Assembly: GCA_963573305.1 (NCBI GenBank)
Contig: OY754331.1
Coordinates: forward strand, 94,603,434 to 94,667,433
DNA length: 64,000 nucleotides
Reading direction: 5' to 3'
Source of the DNA: Pyrrhosoma nymphula
Taxonomy: Eukaryota > Arthropoda > Insecta > Odonata > Coenagrionidae
Under the pieces are notes generated by a model. The model saw only the letters and a program-made list of their open reading frames with translations. It made no database searches and was not told the origin of the DNA. A program made the position numbers and the translations under genes. Positions 49,226 to 62,135 of this stretch are shown piece by piece (within the stretch, counting starts at the first letter, position 1; every line of letters starts with the position of its first letter).

Positions 49226-49534
49226 CTTCAAACTTCTCGTAGATCTGAAAGTCCAACTTCTCCGGGACGAACTTGGGCTTGGCTATCCTCTGGTCGATGG
49301 TGGCTCGGTCCAGCGTGAGGCTGGCCACCTTGCGGAGAACGTTCCCACCGCCTCCGGGGGACGTGCATGAGGCGGCGATGGCAGCCGCGATGGCCGCCGA
49401 GTGGGCAGAGTCCAAGGGTAGAGGGACGTCGCTAACAGAGGAGTGCCGCCTCAGCAGGGCGTCCTGTTGCTGTTGCTGGGAGGCTCCAGAGGCGGCCGCG
49501 CCATGGGATTGCAACAGCTGCAACTGTTGGTGAC
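49226..49534 (-). CDS. Internal coding exon (103 codons) of an unidentified minus-strand gene
   Basis: This is the one convincing protein-coding piece in the window. Read on the minus strand, a pyrimidine-rich tract ending in CCTCCAG meets the exon at 49534, and the exon ends at 49226 in GAAG followed by GTAAGTG, a near-ideal donor. The 309 bases are fully open. The exon begins and ends in phase 1, so skipping it would keep the frame. The product starts with a Gln/Leu/Ala-rich stretch with QQQQQ, then LLRRHSSVSD, which resembles a basophilic kinase or 14-3-3 type site. An Ala-rich run and GGGG follow, then an ordered charged segment containing LRKVASLTLDRAT and KPKFVPEKLDFQIYEKFEG. That last part looks like a conserved region that would continue into the next exon. 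The open frame runs past both junctions, to 49586 and 49155, but those tails lie outside the splice sites and look intronic. I do not recognise the gene. The N-terminal region of insect SARM/Ect4 proteins crossed my mind, but I cannot confirm it. Neighbouring exons are not visible here. Confidence 0.8.
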
Positions 49535-50663
49535 CTGGAGGCGAAGAAACGGAAAAATCAACATTATAGTTACACATCGTACTCATTGTTCAGAAACCTA
49601 CTAAGGTCCCAATCATGAATAGCCATAAGTTCTAAAGGTTGCACATCTTTACCAGAGGTCACATCATCAATGATGCAAAACATCGAGATAGGTCAAAGAA
49701 GCAACATGAAAAAGTAAGGAAAATTACTTAGTATTTTTATCCACGTGATAAGTGTATGTCACAAAGTTATGTAATCGAAAATTCTATAAACATTCTATTA
49801 CAGTTTTTGTCTTTTCGGTCTCATCGAGGGAAGAAAAAAGTAATTGACTCATGTATGGATAAGTTGATTAGCATTATGGAAATGTGGACAAGAAACTCAT
49901 GAATTTGGAAAATATTCTGGTGGTTGCTCAAACAAGAATGTTTTTTCATAGATGCGAACAGTAATTTAACCCTATATAAAATTTTATGAGTTTCGCCGGG
50001 TTAAAATTGAGCCGTTTCCATATGGTCTCTTGGGAGGAGACGAACGAAGGTACTACTAGCACTCGACATTCAGTGCTAAAACGAAACGGACGTTAAGAAG
50101 ATTGACGTTGGCAAGGGAAGATGCAGGGGGCGGGTCCAAATAAATGAAACAACGCGAACTTACAAGGCAAGCCCATTGTCGTAACTCTACGGGCAGGCCA
50201 TGCCTCAATCATACAAACTAAATATTACTTAGGCCCGGTTTTATTGTCTCTGGTTGAATACATTCTCGGAATGACAACCAAAGAGAACACGTTCTCCTAT
50301 TGCATTGAAAAATATGGTGGTTATTGATTAAAAAGGAAATTATGGCGATAAATATTTATTTTATGATAAAAACATTAATAATTAAAAAAGCACATTTCTA
50401 TTTACAAACAGACATCTTTCGCGCAAAGGCCACGTTGGGCAGATTATTTTCCGCTCAAAATAGGCCTTACTTTACGTAGGTACCGAAAATGCTACACTGT
50501 TTTTCTGCATTTCTTTAGGTTTACGCACGTTTCAATTATTCATCAAGGTTCCGCGAGTAGTCTTTCAGCATGTACTGTTTTTCATTCGATGATAATCTCT
50601 CTATCCTGATACGGAAACAGGACAATCTTCGTTTTACGAATTGCTTAATCCTCTTCAATCTCG
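49535..50663 (-). other. Probable intron upstream of the exon
   Basis: No open frame of note and no recognisable repeat is present. It directly precedes the acceptor of the minus-strand exon, so it is inferred to be the 3' part of an intron. The pyrimidine tract TTTTTCCGTTTCTTCGCCTC sits just before the acceptor AG. Confidence 0.5.
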
Positions 50664-50840
50664 TTAAATGGTTGGAGCGATTATTGTGTAAGTACAGATC
50701 CGGGTGAAACTTTGCATACGTGTCTTTTTAGTGATATCTATTGATTAAAGTGAAAAAAAGTTCCATTTTACAGATTTGGTTCTTTGGCAATTCAGTGCTA
50801 TTTTAACACGTAGCCTATTGGCACATGACATAGTTGTCTA
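50664..50840 (+). mobile_element. Truncated TTAA-family A copy (left end)
   Basis: TTAAATGGTTGGAGCGATT starts the copy. It matches other copies through GTGATATCTATTGAT and TTTTAACACGTAGCC, then stops before the usual TTTCGTAATAATTCG block, where a tRNA-like segment begins. Confidence 0.75.
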
Positions 50841-50844
50841 TTGG

Positions 50845-51040
50845 ATAATATATATCGGCTTTGTAGATTAGTCGGTCGGTTAGTTGACGTGAGCGTTATA
50901 GGGCATAAGTTTAAATCTTGCTTCCATAATTTTTGTTTGAAGGGAACTACGCCCTCGTTAACATAACCAACCAGCGGCACTATTTTCCAAGCAGTTATTT
51001 TTACAAATCTGACAGATATTATTTTAACTTAGTATATTTC
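50845..51040 (+). mobile_element. Possible tRNA-like SINE between two TTAA-element copies
   Basis: TGTAGATTAGTCGGTCGG resembles an A box, and GGCATAAGTTTAAATCTTGC about 45 bases on resembles a B box. The stretch interrupts otherwise repeated DNA, between a truncated copy and a longer copy of the same DNA transposon. No target duplication was found. Confidence 0.3.
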
Positions 51041-51044
51041 ATCA

Positions 51045-51695
51045 AAAAGGTGATTTGAGCGAATTTTGTTTCCGTCCAGATTTGCGTGAAACTTGACACA
51101 CCTGTTCTCATTAGTGATATCTATGAACAAAAGTGAAAAAAAGCATCACGCCGATGTTTTTTTAGCAATTCACTGCTATTTTAACACGTAGAAATTGGCA
51201 CATGACATATATTTCGTAATAATTCGATTACACAATTGCAGATTTCCTTAAAAACGCGGAATAATACATTTCTTATTACTGCAATGGTTGTTAACCCATA
51301 TCAAGGTGTCACGCCGAGTCAAAGATTCGAAAAAACCTATTTAATTATAACTTTCACCAAAATTTCTAGTATCGCGCCGAAAACTATCAACAGCTAAAAA
51401 CTATCGCCGAAAACTATCAAAAATAGTTAAATGTAATTTTCGGCTAATTATCGAATACCGCGACGAAAAGTTAAGTCATAACATTCCTTAACTAAGAAAA
51501 AATTAAAAATATATTTATTAATTTCAATTACTGCATGTACGGTGAGTTCCACCGAAGAAACAGATGTACATACATGAAATACGGTCCTATTATCCTATCC
51601 TATTATCTTTTCGTCCTACTATAAAAATTATTAAAATGTGCACTCAATGACCCACGATTACCGCTCCAGCCACCTAAATATATGTACCAACGTGT
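51045..51695 (+). mobile_element. Longest TTAA-family A copy
   Basis: It runs from AAGGTGATTTGAGCGAATTT to GATTACCGCTCCAGCCACCT. It contains an internal repeated stretch around AAAACTATCAACAGCTAAAA and CCGAAAACTATCAAAAATAG near 51375-51430 that lengthens it. The flanking TTAA is not preserved. Confidence 0.78.
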
Positions 51696-52324
51696 ATAAT
51701 AGACGTCTATGATAATATATACCAACTAGTATTTTCTCGCTCCGCAATTAGATATTGCAAAGCGGTTCTCACGCACGCATCGTGCTTATCCTTTCCGTCC
51801 ACCGCCTTTCATCTTTCCCTTTATCTCGTTAATTACCGTATCGATTTGCGCATTCAAGATCAAAGGATTGTGCTGAACGTTAACTGCCAAATTGGCACCG
51901 AGGAGGGCGGAGTCAGAGCAGGAGAGTTCTCACGTGATTGGTAAATGGAAATGCGAATGTGAAGGTAATGCTGGGGAAGAGGTTTGTCGTGATTCTAAAG
52001 TGCATCACTTTACATCATCCTTGATGGTAAGAGCGTTTTTGATGAAGAGTTCTTAAACTTGCTAAAGTATTCTGAAAAAACAAGCTTGTCTTTTGCGACT
52101 CCCAGTTTGGTAAGAGTATGCCAATGAAGATGACTAAATGGAATCATTCACTATGCATTTAAGGCAGGTAATATATCTTGAGGTACCAGTGCGATAACAG
52201 TGAAATATTGTGACCAGAAGAGTTCATTTTATGTATTCTTCACGCCCACCGAATGCAGCTCCGAAGGCCTTGTACATCAGGTTTCACCACCACAAGTAGA
52301 AACAAAAGATTAATACAAAACCAT

Positions 52325-52420
52325 TTCCTATGCGGTGAAAAATCCACCCAGGCGTGACTTGTACCAGAGACCCTACATCCACCTGGGGCCGTCAATGAAA
52401 TGAAATTAAGAAATGCCTTG
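52325..52420 (-). mobile_element. Fragment of tRNA-derived SINE, same family as at 2.4 kb
   Basis: GGTGAAAAATCCACCCAGGC followed by GTGACTTGTACCAGAGACCC aligns base for base along about 42 positions with GGTGAAAAGTCCACTGATGC and the B-box segment of the 2.3-kb SINE. The B box is degraded (GGTACAAGTCAC on the minus strand). Confidence 0.5.
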
Positions 52421-55400
52421 TGTTTGCACACCGAAGGACTCTCACTAGAGTATTTACAAATATTTAGGAAACCACGGAAAACGCAACTTTGGTACCAAAA
52501 AACCCTAAATAAAAAATTTTACAATTGTCTATTCCCTACTTTTTAAAAATAATAAGCAATTAAAATCGTAAATTGAATCTTGCGTACAAACGAACAGACC
52601 GCGGTCATATTGCACCTGCTATGACGTTATCTCCCTTACTCGGCAATCGATGCCGGGTTTGTTTACAATCGTTCAAGGTTATTTAATTTCCAGCCTGAGC
52701 TGTGAAAGCACATTCAGTACAATAGGCCGAAATACACCATGCAAGTGACAGATAATATCAATGGCAAAACTAGTGCAAAAGAAGAATAGCTAGGGTTGTA
52801 AGAAAGCAAAATATGAGCAATTTACACCCATAGTAGATCTAAAGCGGTAGAATGTTAAACGTGAATGGAGAGAAAAAGAAAGGGAGAGTCAACACGCACA
52901 GATAAGTGAATATTTGAGCTTCAGTGTGAAAATATGAATCACATTTCGTGGCAATGATTCAGACCTTAGAAAAAAACGAGTGCCTCGTCACTTTCAACAG
53001 CAAACGATAGACGATAAACTTATCAACCGCATTTCGTCGTTCCGATTGGTGTTACCACAAACTCATCCAGTCCAGAGGAGAAAACTTGCGGTCGTGAGGT
53101 GCGAAAGGAAATTTTGGAACCGCTTTCATTTTTTCATTTTGCTCTCCATTAAGACCAAAAAAAAGTAGCGGGTCGAAAAAAAAACTTCTTCTACTTAACT
53201 CTACGCGTTGCCATCGAGAATTAGACTCTACCTAATTCACAACTATAGGCAAATAAAGATAAAGCCAATGTGTATACTTAGGAGATTCATTATTAGCCAA
53301 TGTATATGCTTTGGAGGTGTAGTGGATGTTCTGATATTGTACTTGACGTAAATATTGCTTCAGGCGTTCTTATATTACATGATTCTTAAATCATGCATAT
53401 AATATTTAGGCTTAGCAGTCAGACTGAGTCCTGATCGTTGCACAGTAAGGATAAAGTCAATTATTCATAGCACTACCATTTATCCACAGTTATATATATC
53501 CACACAGATATATTTTACCAATTCATCAATGCATTTTGAATAATAGTACGAAAAATTACATTTTGTTTTCCAGAATCATAATAAGTTGTCGGTAATCGGA
53601 CAAAATAACTTGGTTTTCCTAATGAAGGGGAACACAATCACAAAATATACAAATTAGAGATAACATAAGCTTTAATATAATTTCTAATGGTACGTTAATG
53701 ATGGTTGACACAAAACTAAATTTCTTGAAAAAAAGTGCACAAATAATGGACACACCAGGAATATTTACTGATAGACTTGGTGATGATTGATTAGGAATGG
53801 ATGTCGGTGAAATATTTGAGAAATCATTACTGTATTCAAAATAGTGAAAGAGTCGAATGGATTTTTTTATCTCTTCGCTATAGAGTACGCTTCCCATGGC
53901 GAAGCGTTTCCCGAACCGTTTAAATGCAGCGCGCAATACTTTCACACAGTGTCAAGTTTCGCTGCTGGATGCCGCCACCATAGAGTCACAAACGGAGAGT
54001 GGCGTCACGTAAGGGAACTATGCGAATAACAAGCGGGAATGAACCGAGGAGATACCCGAGATACCACCGTGGAGGAAACATAAATCTACACAAGAAAGCT
54101 TGCAGCGCATCAGTAAACAGCAGAGAAGAACCATCAAAAATGTCGTACCAACTGTGCATGAATTCAGTTCATTCGTTAATGACAATGACAAGTAAGATGC
54201 AATTGCGCATCTTGATACACGGCTCTTCTCATGAGATTTAATTTCTAGCTTTAAAATCAATATTGCATCCGATACTCCCATTTCTTAAAATGAACGCGGC
54301 AGTTACATAATACCTCAATACCCTGAGGAGTGAACATTCCTTCGAGTGCAGACATACGACAATACGACCAACGAGGAAATGCAATCAAGCTCGATGACTC
54401 TGCATTAAAAATTAAAATATAGCAAACTCAATTGAGGTAGGTATTGGAAGAAGCTAAATATGAGAATTTCCAAGGTCGGATAAATAAGAATGTACCTCAG
54501 GATCATTGGTGATAAAAAGACTTGAAACCGAGCAAATTGACCAGATGTTGGCTACAAGGTCAGTCAATAAGCCAGGGTACGTAACCAGGTCATGTAGCTT
54601 CTTCGCGTATTGAGGATTTGTAATTTATAATCTTGGCAAAATAAAATTGAATTAAGTTTCCAAGAAGGCTTTTTACTGCCGATGTGAGAGGGAATTTTTT
54701 TCCAGAATAAATCCGTCGTGCACGTCCACATCGTAGGCTCTCTTTGATTCATGGGGCGTCATAAAAAACACTCCCACTCATTATTCGCATCATTTCCTTA
54801 GGCCGAACGGTTCCGTAATTGTCAAGCAAGCAACTTGCAAGCACACCTTTCCTAAGTTTGAGCTAAAAAAATGTCAACATAAGAATAATAGAATGTTGGC
54901 CTTGAAAACCTTAAACATTCAAGAAACTTCCTAATTTCATCCCTGAAGCAACTCTTCAAGTGAAATTTGAAAGAAAATGATTTTGAGTGGCTATACGTTG
55001 TATTTATATTGCAACTCTATTTTTCAAATTCTCTACATTTGCATTTTCACTCCAATAAATGCTGAAAAGAACTCATTGCATAAAATAAATCTTGCGCGAG
55101 ATTTATAATCTAATATAAATATTGCTATAAACAAATAAGAATAAAAAAGTATCAGTTGCTTGTGGGCCTAAAAAGTGTTGGAAGAAGAGATTGTGAGAAA
55201 GGGTGAAAAAAACCGTTTTACGTGAAAAACTGACGTAATGATGTCCCTGAGACTAAACATGCAAAGGGGGGATGGGAAATTGTAAATTGGCTAAAGCCTA
55301 TTCTTTAAATCATGACTTTCATAGCAGAATACAGCATTATCTTTCGCGGTTTGATTCATCCATTTTAACCGGGCTTAGTCTTTGGAGAGAATCCAGATGC

Positions 55401-58310
55401 CTTTTGACCTCGACCTTTCTTTGGACCGAATATAAACTTCATAAGGAAACTACAGCAAAAAGCATAATGTATGTCTAAAAGCCTTATTATACGATAAGTC
55501 AAGGTCACTTAAAATGCGAACTTTATTCAAATAATCTGCATCAGAAAAACTACCAATTAACCAATAATATGACATCATAAAATTTAGCAACACGCCACGA
55601 CCGCAATAGAAATGAGACGTGCAATCACTTCCACCACTCTCGCACGAGAATATAGCCTTAATCTCATCTCCATATGAGCAAACAACTCGTCGATGAAGAT
55701 CCGTTTTGACGGTCAAAAAAAGTGGCGCGCTCTCTAGACTCTTCCCGGCGTCCTGCACTGACGTTTCTCGTTTCGCAGAAAGGTATGGCTTCTGGCTCCG
55801 TAATGTCATTAATTTATTCTCCGAAACACGTACATTTCGTCCGGAAGTATGTACCGACTCGTTTCTAAAAGGTTGCATATTTACCCGCGAAGGGGACGAG
55901 CAGGGAAAATATTCGCAAAGGCAAAATTTACGCTTTCAAACATACCTATATGAAAATAATTACCTATCCTCGGTCGAAGTAAAGATCATGGTCTACATCA
56001 GAGGTTCTCAGACGGAAGACTATGGACATTTTGGGAGGGCTCTTTGACCACTCACAGAGATTTGCGGACGTTACGTGTACTGAGATATTGGCGTTTCTCA
56101 ATTACAAACTGAAATATTACGACATTATTTAAAAATTACTTTCCGCTCATTACACCTTGACTCGTGCTGTGTCTTAATTAAGCACGTAGGTTGGTTATAC
56201 TGAAAATTAATTTTATTTCACGACTATTAAGGCACTTGGCATTTATGTTTAAAGGTGCTGAGTTTCACGGGATTTATAATCACTGTTAAGTTTCAAAGAT
56301 AAACAAGAATATAATGCAGAACGCAGAGGAGGATTTGTGTGTGGAGCACAAAGGTGGTGCTTGTGAAGCAGCCCTTCGGTTTTGCTCCATTTTGCATTCC
56401 TATACACAATAGAAACTATTCAAACCCCTCACCTTTTACAAAATGAAGTTCAAAAGTCTAACCGATGGCACAAGAAACTATTTGAATGTCAGTAATTTCT
56501 TCCACACCGACTTTTTCTTGCACATTCCTCACGCTTCTTTCACAATCTCACTCAAAATCTTGTATGTTCTCTGATTTCTGAGACCTTTCATATCCTTCCT
56601 TTCGGTCGATTTCACACACACCTTTCTTGGCTTTGTTTAAACAAAACTCATTCTTCCATCAGGTTTCGATCATATTCCTGCTTCTCAGCATAACCATGCC
56701 GATGGAGCGCAATTCTTTTTTTACCCGCCTTGTTCCTCAGCATTCCTCGATCATACCTTGTGTTACCCATTACCTATATACCCTGTATTACCCATTCATA
56801 ACTCAGCCTAGACGTCCTATTTTCCCACAAACATTCTTGCATATCCCATTTATTCATATATCATATTCAGCCAAGATGGGTGTTTATTCCAGCATAACGA
56901 AGTTTCTCTTCAGCGCAAAAAAGGTTGATTGGTATTCTATGCACCACTAGTTTTGCTCTCCAAGATAAATATTCAACCCGCACCACGCTCCACATGCCAC
57001 CGACGACCTTCCTACAAGCATTCACCTCGTCATCTATCCTTCCATCTCTTACAAATATCCCATAAATTCATGGAGGGGAAAAAGACACTGTAGCCTCATT
57101 ATGCTATAATCAATTACATTCTCCATATCATAGGCAATGAAGTTGGCTTAGAACGTTTGCTTCTAACTCCATGAAGCTCCCTGAAGAAATATTCATCCAT
57201 AGTCCTTCAATTAAGTTATGCGGCGGCTAACTGAAATCCTGTTTTCCTTCACATTTACACTGAATTACAAAATATTCTAAGACTTCGTGATAACGGACGC
57301 ACGAATTTCCTTTTAAATAAATAAACAACTCGAAGTGAAACTGTCAATTAGAAACTATTTGCGCTGTAAGGAGTACAATATATTAGTTGCTCATCAGTTG
57401 CTCATTGTTCGAACCCAAAAGGTAATTCATTGAATAGCCTTGACTGCAAGCACTATACTACTACATATGACTAAATTACGACAATGCCTGTTTTCACAAG
57501 TATCTGTCTGAAAACAATTTTTTTCAATAAAACTATTGTGGAAAACGCTGGGAAAGAAATCGGTGGGTTTAGGCCAATATTCTGAAAAATCATTTATGAA
57601 TTTAGAAAAAATTCCGGCATAACAGTCTCCTGTCATCTGCTATTTCGTGTGCAAACAACAGCACATACCTTCACAGATGTTTCACCACACAGCGAATGGG
57701 TTTTAACCCGAATGTATTTCAGCATTACATTCAATGTTTTTCAATGTCAAGCAGCATTTAGCAACCAGGTCATTTAATATGGTTGTCAAATAAATTTTCA
57801 ATAATTACTTGGATCTCACAAGGCTGAACGTTTCAATGATTGGATAATTCGAATTGAGTTTAGGAATTCCACAAGGAATTAGGATAGAGAATCAGGAAAG
57901 AGAAAGAGGATATACATTCTTGCACGAGTAGACAAACTTAGTAAACTCATCACGTAAATGAAACAAAAGCGAATGTATTTTAAGGGCACTAAACACCGGC
58001 TGAAGATCACCGAGGTAATTGAGATCTCGAGGATCGATAACGCTTAATGTCAGTCAAGGATTTCTTTTTTTGGGCTCATAGGTAAAGTGGTCGCTAGAGA
58101 TAATGACTCGATATTTTTTCTTCATTGCTCGTGAAAGCACCGAGCTCACGTCGGCCTTCTGAAGAATTACAAAAAATGAAAGATTATATCCCTCCCCGAT
58201 TCGTATCATGCCCGCGAAGATATCCCTCTGTTTTTTTACTCCTTTCGTACGCTGTCGGCGTATCGGCAGCATTTTTGCAAATGAGTCCTCATCACCGCGC
58301 TTTCAATTGT
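52421..58310. other. No gene or repeat recognised (5.9 kb)
   Basis: Open frames of up to 142 codons (55450-55878 minus, overlapped by a 113-codon plus frame) show no domain. If the minus-strand gene at 49.2 kb extends upstream, this could be intron. Confidence 0.4.
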
Positions 58311-58890
58311 TTAAAGGTGGTTGGAGCGATTTTTGTTTACGAGCAGATTTGCGTGAAACTTTGCGTAAGTGCTCTCATCAGTGATAATGATGAAAGTGAA
58401 AAAAATTGCATCATGCCGATTTTGGTTTTTTGGTAATTCAATGCTATCTTAACACGAAGCCAGCACATGACATATATTTCGTAATAATTCGTAATACATT
58501 TCGTAATTGACGCACATGACATATAATTCGTAATAATTCGATTACATATGCATCATAATACATATACACATATTTTCTCCTAAACGCGAAATTTCCCTTA
58601 AAGTATTTCTTATCATTATAATTGTTGCTAACAAATATATAGGTGTCACGCCGAGTTCAATATTCGAAAAAAACATATTTCAATATAATTTCGTCTAAAT
58701 TTCGAATACCGCACCGAAAATGTTAGCCATAACCTAGTAGTAGTAGCAAGCCATAGTAGTAGTAAGCCATAGTACATGCTTTAATTAATGAAAAAGAATT
58801 TAAAATTAATTCTTGTATCATTTCCATTGCTACCTTTGTGGTGAATTTCAAAGCATAAACAGATGCACTTAAATAAAATGCGGTCCAAGA
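58311..58890 (+). mobile_element. TTAA-family A copy, right end missing
   Basis: TTAAAGGTGGTTGGAGCGAT is the best-preserved left end of the family. The body shows a local duplication of CACATGACATATATTTCG (58460-58540) and a run of AGTAGTAG/CCATAGTA repeats (about 58735-58770). Similarity ends at AAAATGCGGTCCAAGAA before the terminal repeat. Confidence 0.78.
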
Positions 58891-61139
58891 ATTGGGTAGG
58901 AGATGAGTTTGAAACGGAAATAATGTATAATAAAAGTATTGATTCGTGGCAGGAATGGCGTCCACATGGATTGGCTTGTAAAAGGTCAATAAGCCAAATC
59001 CCAGACAATCAACACGATCTACAGTAAGAGGTAGTACCTCTATTTTACGGAGAGCAGTATTCCATAAGAATATGTTCCTATTTAAAAAGTTTTCCCAAGT
59101 TAGAGGTGAATAAACGCATTGATACATATATTCTGTCTCATAGATGGAAGTTATGTATAAAAAATTGAACTTAATATACGACTACGTTGAATCATAATTG
59201 AAAGCAGATATATCAATTAAAAATTGCCACGAAACTTTAATGTCACCGTAAGAAACCATACAAATATTTCAATATTAAAGTAGATTTAAACTAGTCCACC
59301 GAAATATTCCCGTTCTGGAAAACATTATCTCCTAAAGGTGTCCGTGTCCTTAAGCGGGAGTTTCCGCATGTTAGAGGGTCCGGTCAAGCAAAGTCGCATG
59401 TAACTCAGTCCGGGAGTTGACCTACTATCCATAAGTTAAAGGTGTCCGCATACCAGAGCTATACGTTTGTAGAGTTTTCAGTATATGTTCTTAGGTGATG
59501 AATCCCGAGTTTTTTTTATCTCCTCTAACCCCGGAGAATTTTAATTTCATGAGACGAACATCCATTCATCACATTGCTATGAAAATACCGAATGCCTGAA
59601 GTAAACTTATAAAATTTGAAAATCCATCGTTGGACACCTCCCAGGGGGTTCACTAAATTGCGTTGATGCAAATGAAGACCTTAATTGGCGTTCCCGCATG
59701 AGAGACCTGCGGCGTGGGAGACATGAAGTGAGCTCGTAGTTTTTCCCCCGGCTCGCATAAATGAACCCGGTAGTCGGAAAGCCTTTCCCCTCCAGTGAGG
59801 GGAGGGGCATTGCCGCCCCTTACCTCTTCTGGGCCTCAACGTTCGCACGAAAGCAGATGGCGTTCTGACCACAGATCTTAAATAGGATATATTCAAGATC
59901 TATGGTTCTGACACACAAGTGAAGCCTGCTTTTTTTGGGAAAAATATTCCACCCAACATGTCTATGGCGCGCAATTAGAGTGTAAATTTTATGAATAAAG
60001 CAGTGATTTGTTCGGTAAATTATATCCATTTTGCATTTTTCTAGAAAAATCATCACGGTACCGATACAATTCCGCGACTACAGTCCGCGCCTTATTCTTG
60101 TAGAGTCAAGTTTAAACCTGAATAACTCCGAGACAGTTCATTGCATTTTCTTGATGTGTACATTATCATTTAGATAATTTTGTTCTCCATTCAATTCACG
60201 TGAAGAAATATTTTAAAAACAAATTTGGGATATGATTTTGGCGATAGAGTTTAAAAAAAGGTCCCTTTTTTGTAGCGCTACGGCGACATGCGAAACTATG
60301 ACGTCTAGAAAATGCAATGGAAAACGTTCAGAGGAACGAAATGTTAATACAATGTGACTCATTTTCTCGGCAACTACACATCATGGCGCTATGAGACTAA
60401 AACTGTTATCTCTTTTTTTCCAGAGCGAATCAGATGTGATCATTCTGCTGAAGTCAGCGCCTTATTATACATCAAATTATGTATTTTCTGAAAAAGCGCG
60501 CATTCATGAAAAGAAAATTTAATGAACCATCTCGGAGTTATTGAGGTTTAAAACTCGAGTCTACAAGATTTTGTCAGTATAGTAGTGCCTATGTTTTCAG
60601 GGTGTTATGAATTACGTAGCCATCGTCACTATCCAGACTTATTCAGTCTATACATGCATATATATTTATTATTGACCTTTCATTCTCCTTCACATTTTAA
60701 AAACTCGCTCCCACGGTTTCCCCCGTCCTCCCCCGTATTCCAATCTCCTGTAACCGCCCCTTCACCTCTCCCTACTCCCCGCACCACTCACCTCTCGCTC
60801 CTCTTATTGTGTGCAAATTACGGAAGAGTGCGAGCGGAACTTTTCACGAACGAAGCAGGGGCTGAGTGACTCTTCGCCACCAAGGGGGCTGCCGAGAGCC
60901 GCAGAACTTAGGGTGAAGGAGGCTTGTCGATTCGTCGGCTCCATGAGACCTCACTCAGGGAACATTTCCGGAGTGTTTCCGGAGACCTTTATGGGTTGCC
61001 TTCCGAGGAAAACTATCGAACCATATTATGATATCCTTCTTTAAAAAACCAAAGCATGCGGATCTCATGTCCTCAAAGTTGTTGCCAGGGACGAAGAAGG
61101 TAGGGCAATAACAGCTACAGAGAGGAGTGGAAACGATGA
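58891..61139. other. No gene supported
   Basis: A 134-codon minus frame (58723-59127) begins in the TTAA element and is not a gene. The plus strand from about 60705 to 60805 is strongly pyrimidine- and C-rich, followed by purine-rich DNA. No exon is evident. Confidence 0.4.
59950..60095 (+). repeat. Dispersed repeat E, copy 2
   Basis: ATTTTATGAATAAAGCAGTG, GTAAATTATATCCATTTTGC and ATCACGGTACCGATACAATT followed by CCGCGACTACAG match the 42.5-kb segment. Unclassified. Confidence 0.5.
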
Positions 61140-61490
61140 AAATGGGGTCTAATGATGAGGATCAAATAGAATGAGACAATCACCCGTGTAGATATCCAAC
61201 GAAGAGCTGGAGAGAAAATATGTGCGATGAAAACTCTGATAAAAAGAAGAAGAAGATATTAACTTATCTGGTACATAGTGCGACAGTATAATAAAGCAAT
61301 GGCGGAAAGAGAAATAAATGGGAAGAATTACCGATCAAGATCAAGTACAGAGTACGTCACGCAAATTATGAGCGACGTCAGATAGAAGATTTACCTGGGA
61401 ATCGGAATGGTTAGCTGATATAAGAGTAGAGAGTGAAGAGCTACAGCAAATCAATCTTCGGGCTAATGTCTACTGCTGATGATGATGAGA
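61140..61490 (+). pseudogene. LINE ORF2 extreme C-terminal remnant
   Basis: LIWYIVRQYNKAMAEREING then KNYRSRSSTEYVTQIMSDV is open from 61263 to a stop near 61388. In another frame EELQQINLRANVYC precedes clustered stops and a (GAT)n tail at 61478-61492. The LQQINLRA ending and the basic G-K-x-x-R-x-R-x-x-T-E-Y motif are typical of LINE ORF2 termini. Confidence 0.8.
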
Positions 61491-61599
61491 GAAAATTTGC
61501 AAATTCTATGGTTAGGCCATTAAGATTGCGGTGAGTTTCTGAGCTGAAAATTATGGAAAAATGGCCTCATCAACGAATTATGGAAAGCCTGACTACTTT

Positions 61600-61655
61600 T
61601 TACTATATTTTACTAATTCAGTAACTACTTTTTTATAGTAGTTACTGAATTTCAC
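61600..61655. repeat. Small hairpin
   Basis: ATTCAGTAACTACT and AGTAGTTACTGAAT are perfect 14-base arms around a TTTTTTAT loop, between two LINE remnants. Confidence 0.75.
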
Positions 61656-62135
61656 TTCTTCTTCTTTCCCGTTTATGCCATTGTCGTCAGGGCCTCCACG
61701 AACTGCTTCCACCTCTTCCGATCTCGTGTCATTTTCTTCATCTCCTTTTCACTCTTCCCTCTTTTCTTTCCATACTTCTCAATCCCTTGCATCCAAGTAT
61801 CTCTCGGTCAACCTTTACTTCTTTTCCCATCCGCTTTTCCTTCCAATACTTTCCTGGGTATTCTATTCTGATCCATTCTATTGAGATTCCCATACCATCT
61901 AGTGGATTTATCTCTATAATTGTTATTAAGGGCTCCTGCTGGAGTTATTCAAGGGTTTTCGTGTTTCTTTCCAAATCCCTTTGGTTTTATTTCCTATTCC
62001 TTTCAATAATTTAATTTCTGCTGCTGTCATTTTGCTTTCTATTTTTGTTGTAATCGGCCAGCTTTCAGAGCCATGAGTAAGTATGGGCACAATAATAGAT
62101 TTACATAATTCTAGTTTCATTTTATGATCTATCTC
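61650..62135 (-). pseudogene. LINE ORF2 C-terminal remnant, opposite orientation
   Basis: The minus strand from 62120 encodes KLELCKSIIVPILTHGSESW followed by a region with stops. Shifted frames further down contain RMDQNRIPRKVLEGKADGKR and DTWMQGIEKYGKKRG. These match the post-RT region of a LINE group distinct from the W-S-V-x-L-x-G-S-E-T copies. It is decayed and non-functional. Confidence 0.82.

Noticed and set aside
55450..55878. 142-codon minus-strand frame with an overlapping 113-codon plus frame
   Set aside because: Two long frames on opposite strands of the same DNA without motifs are best explained by chance avoidance of stops.
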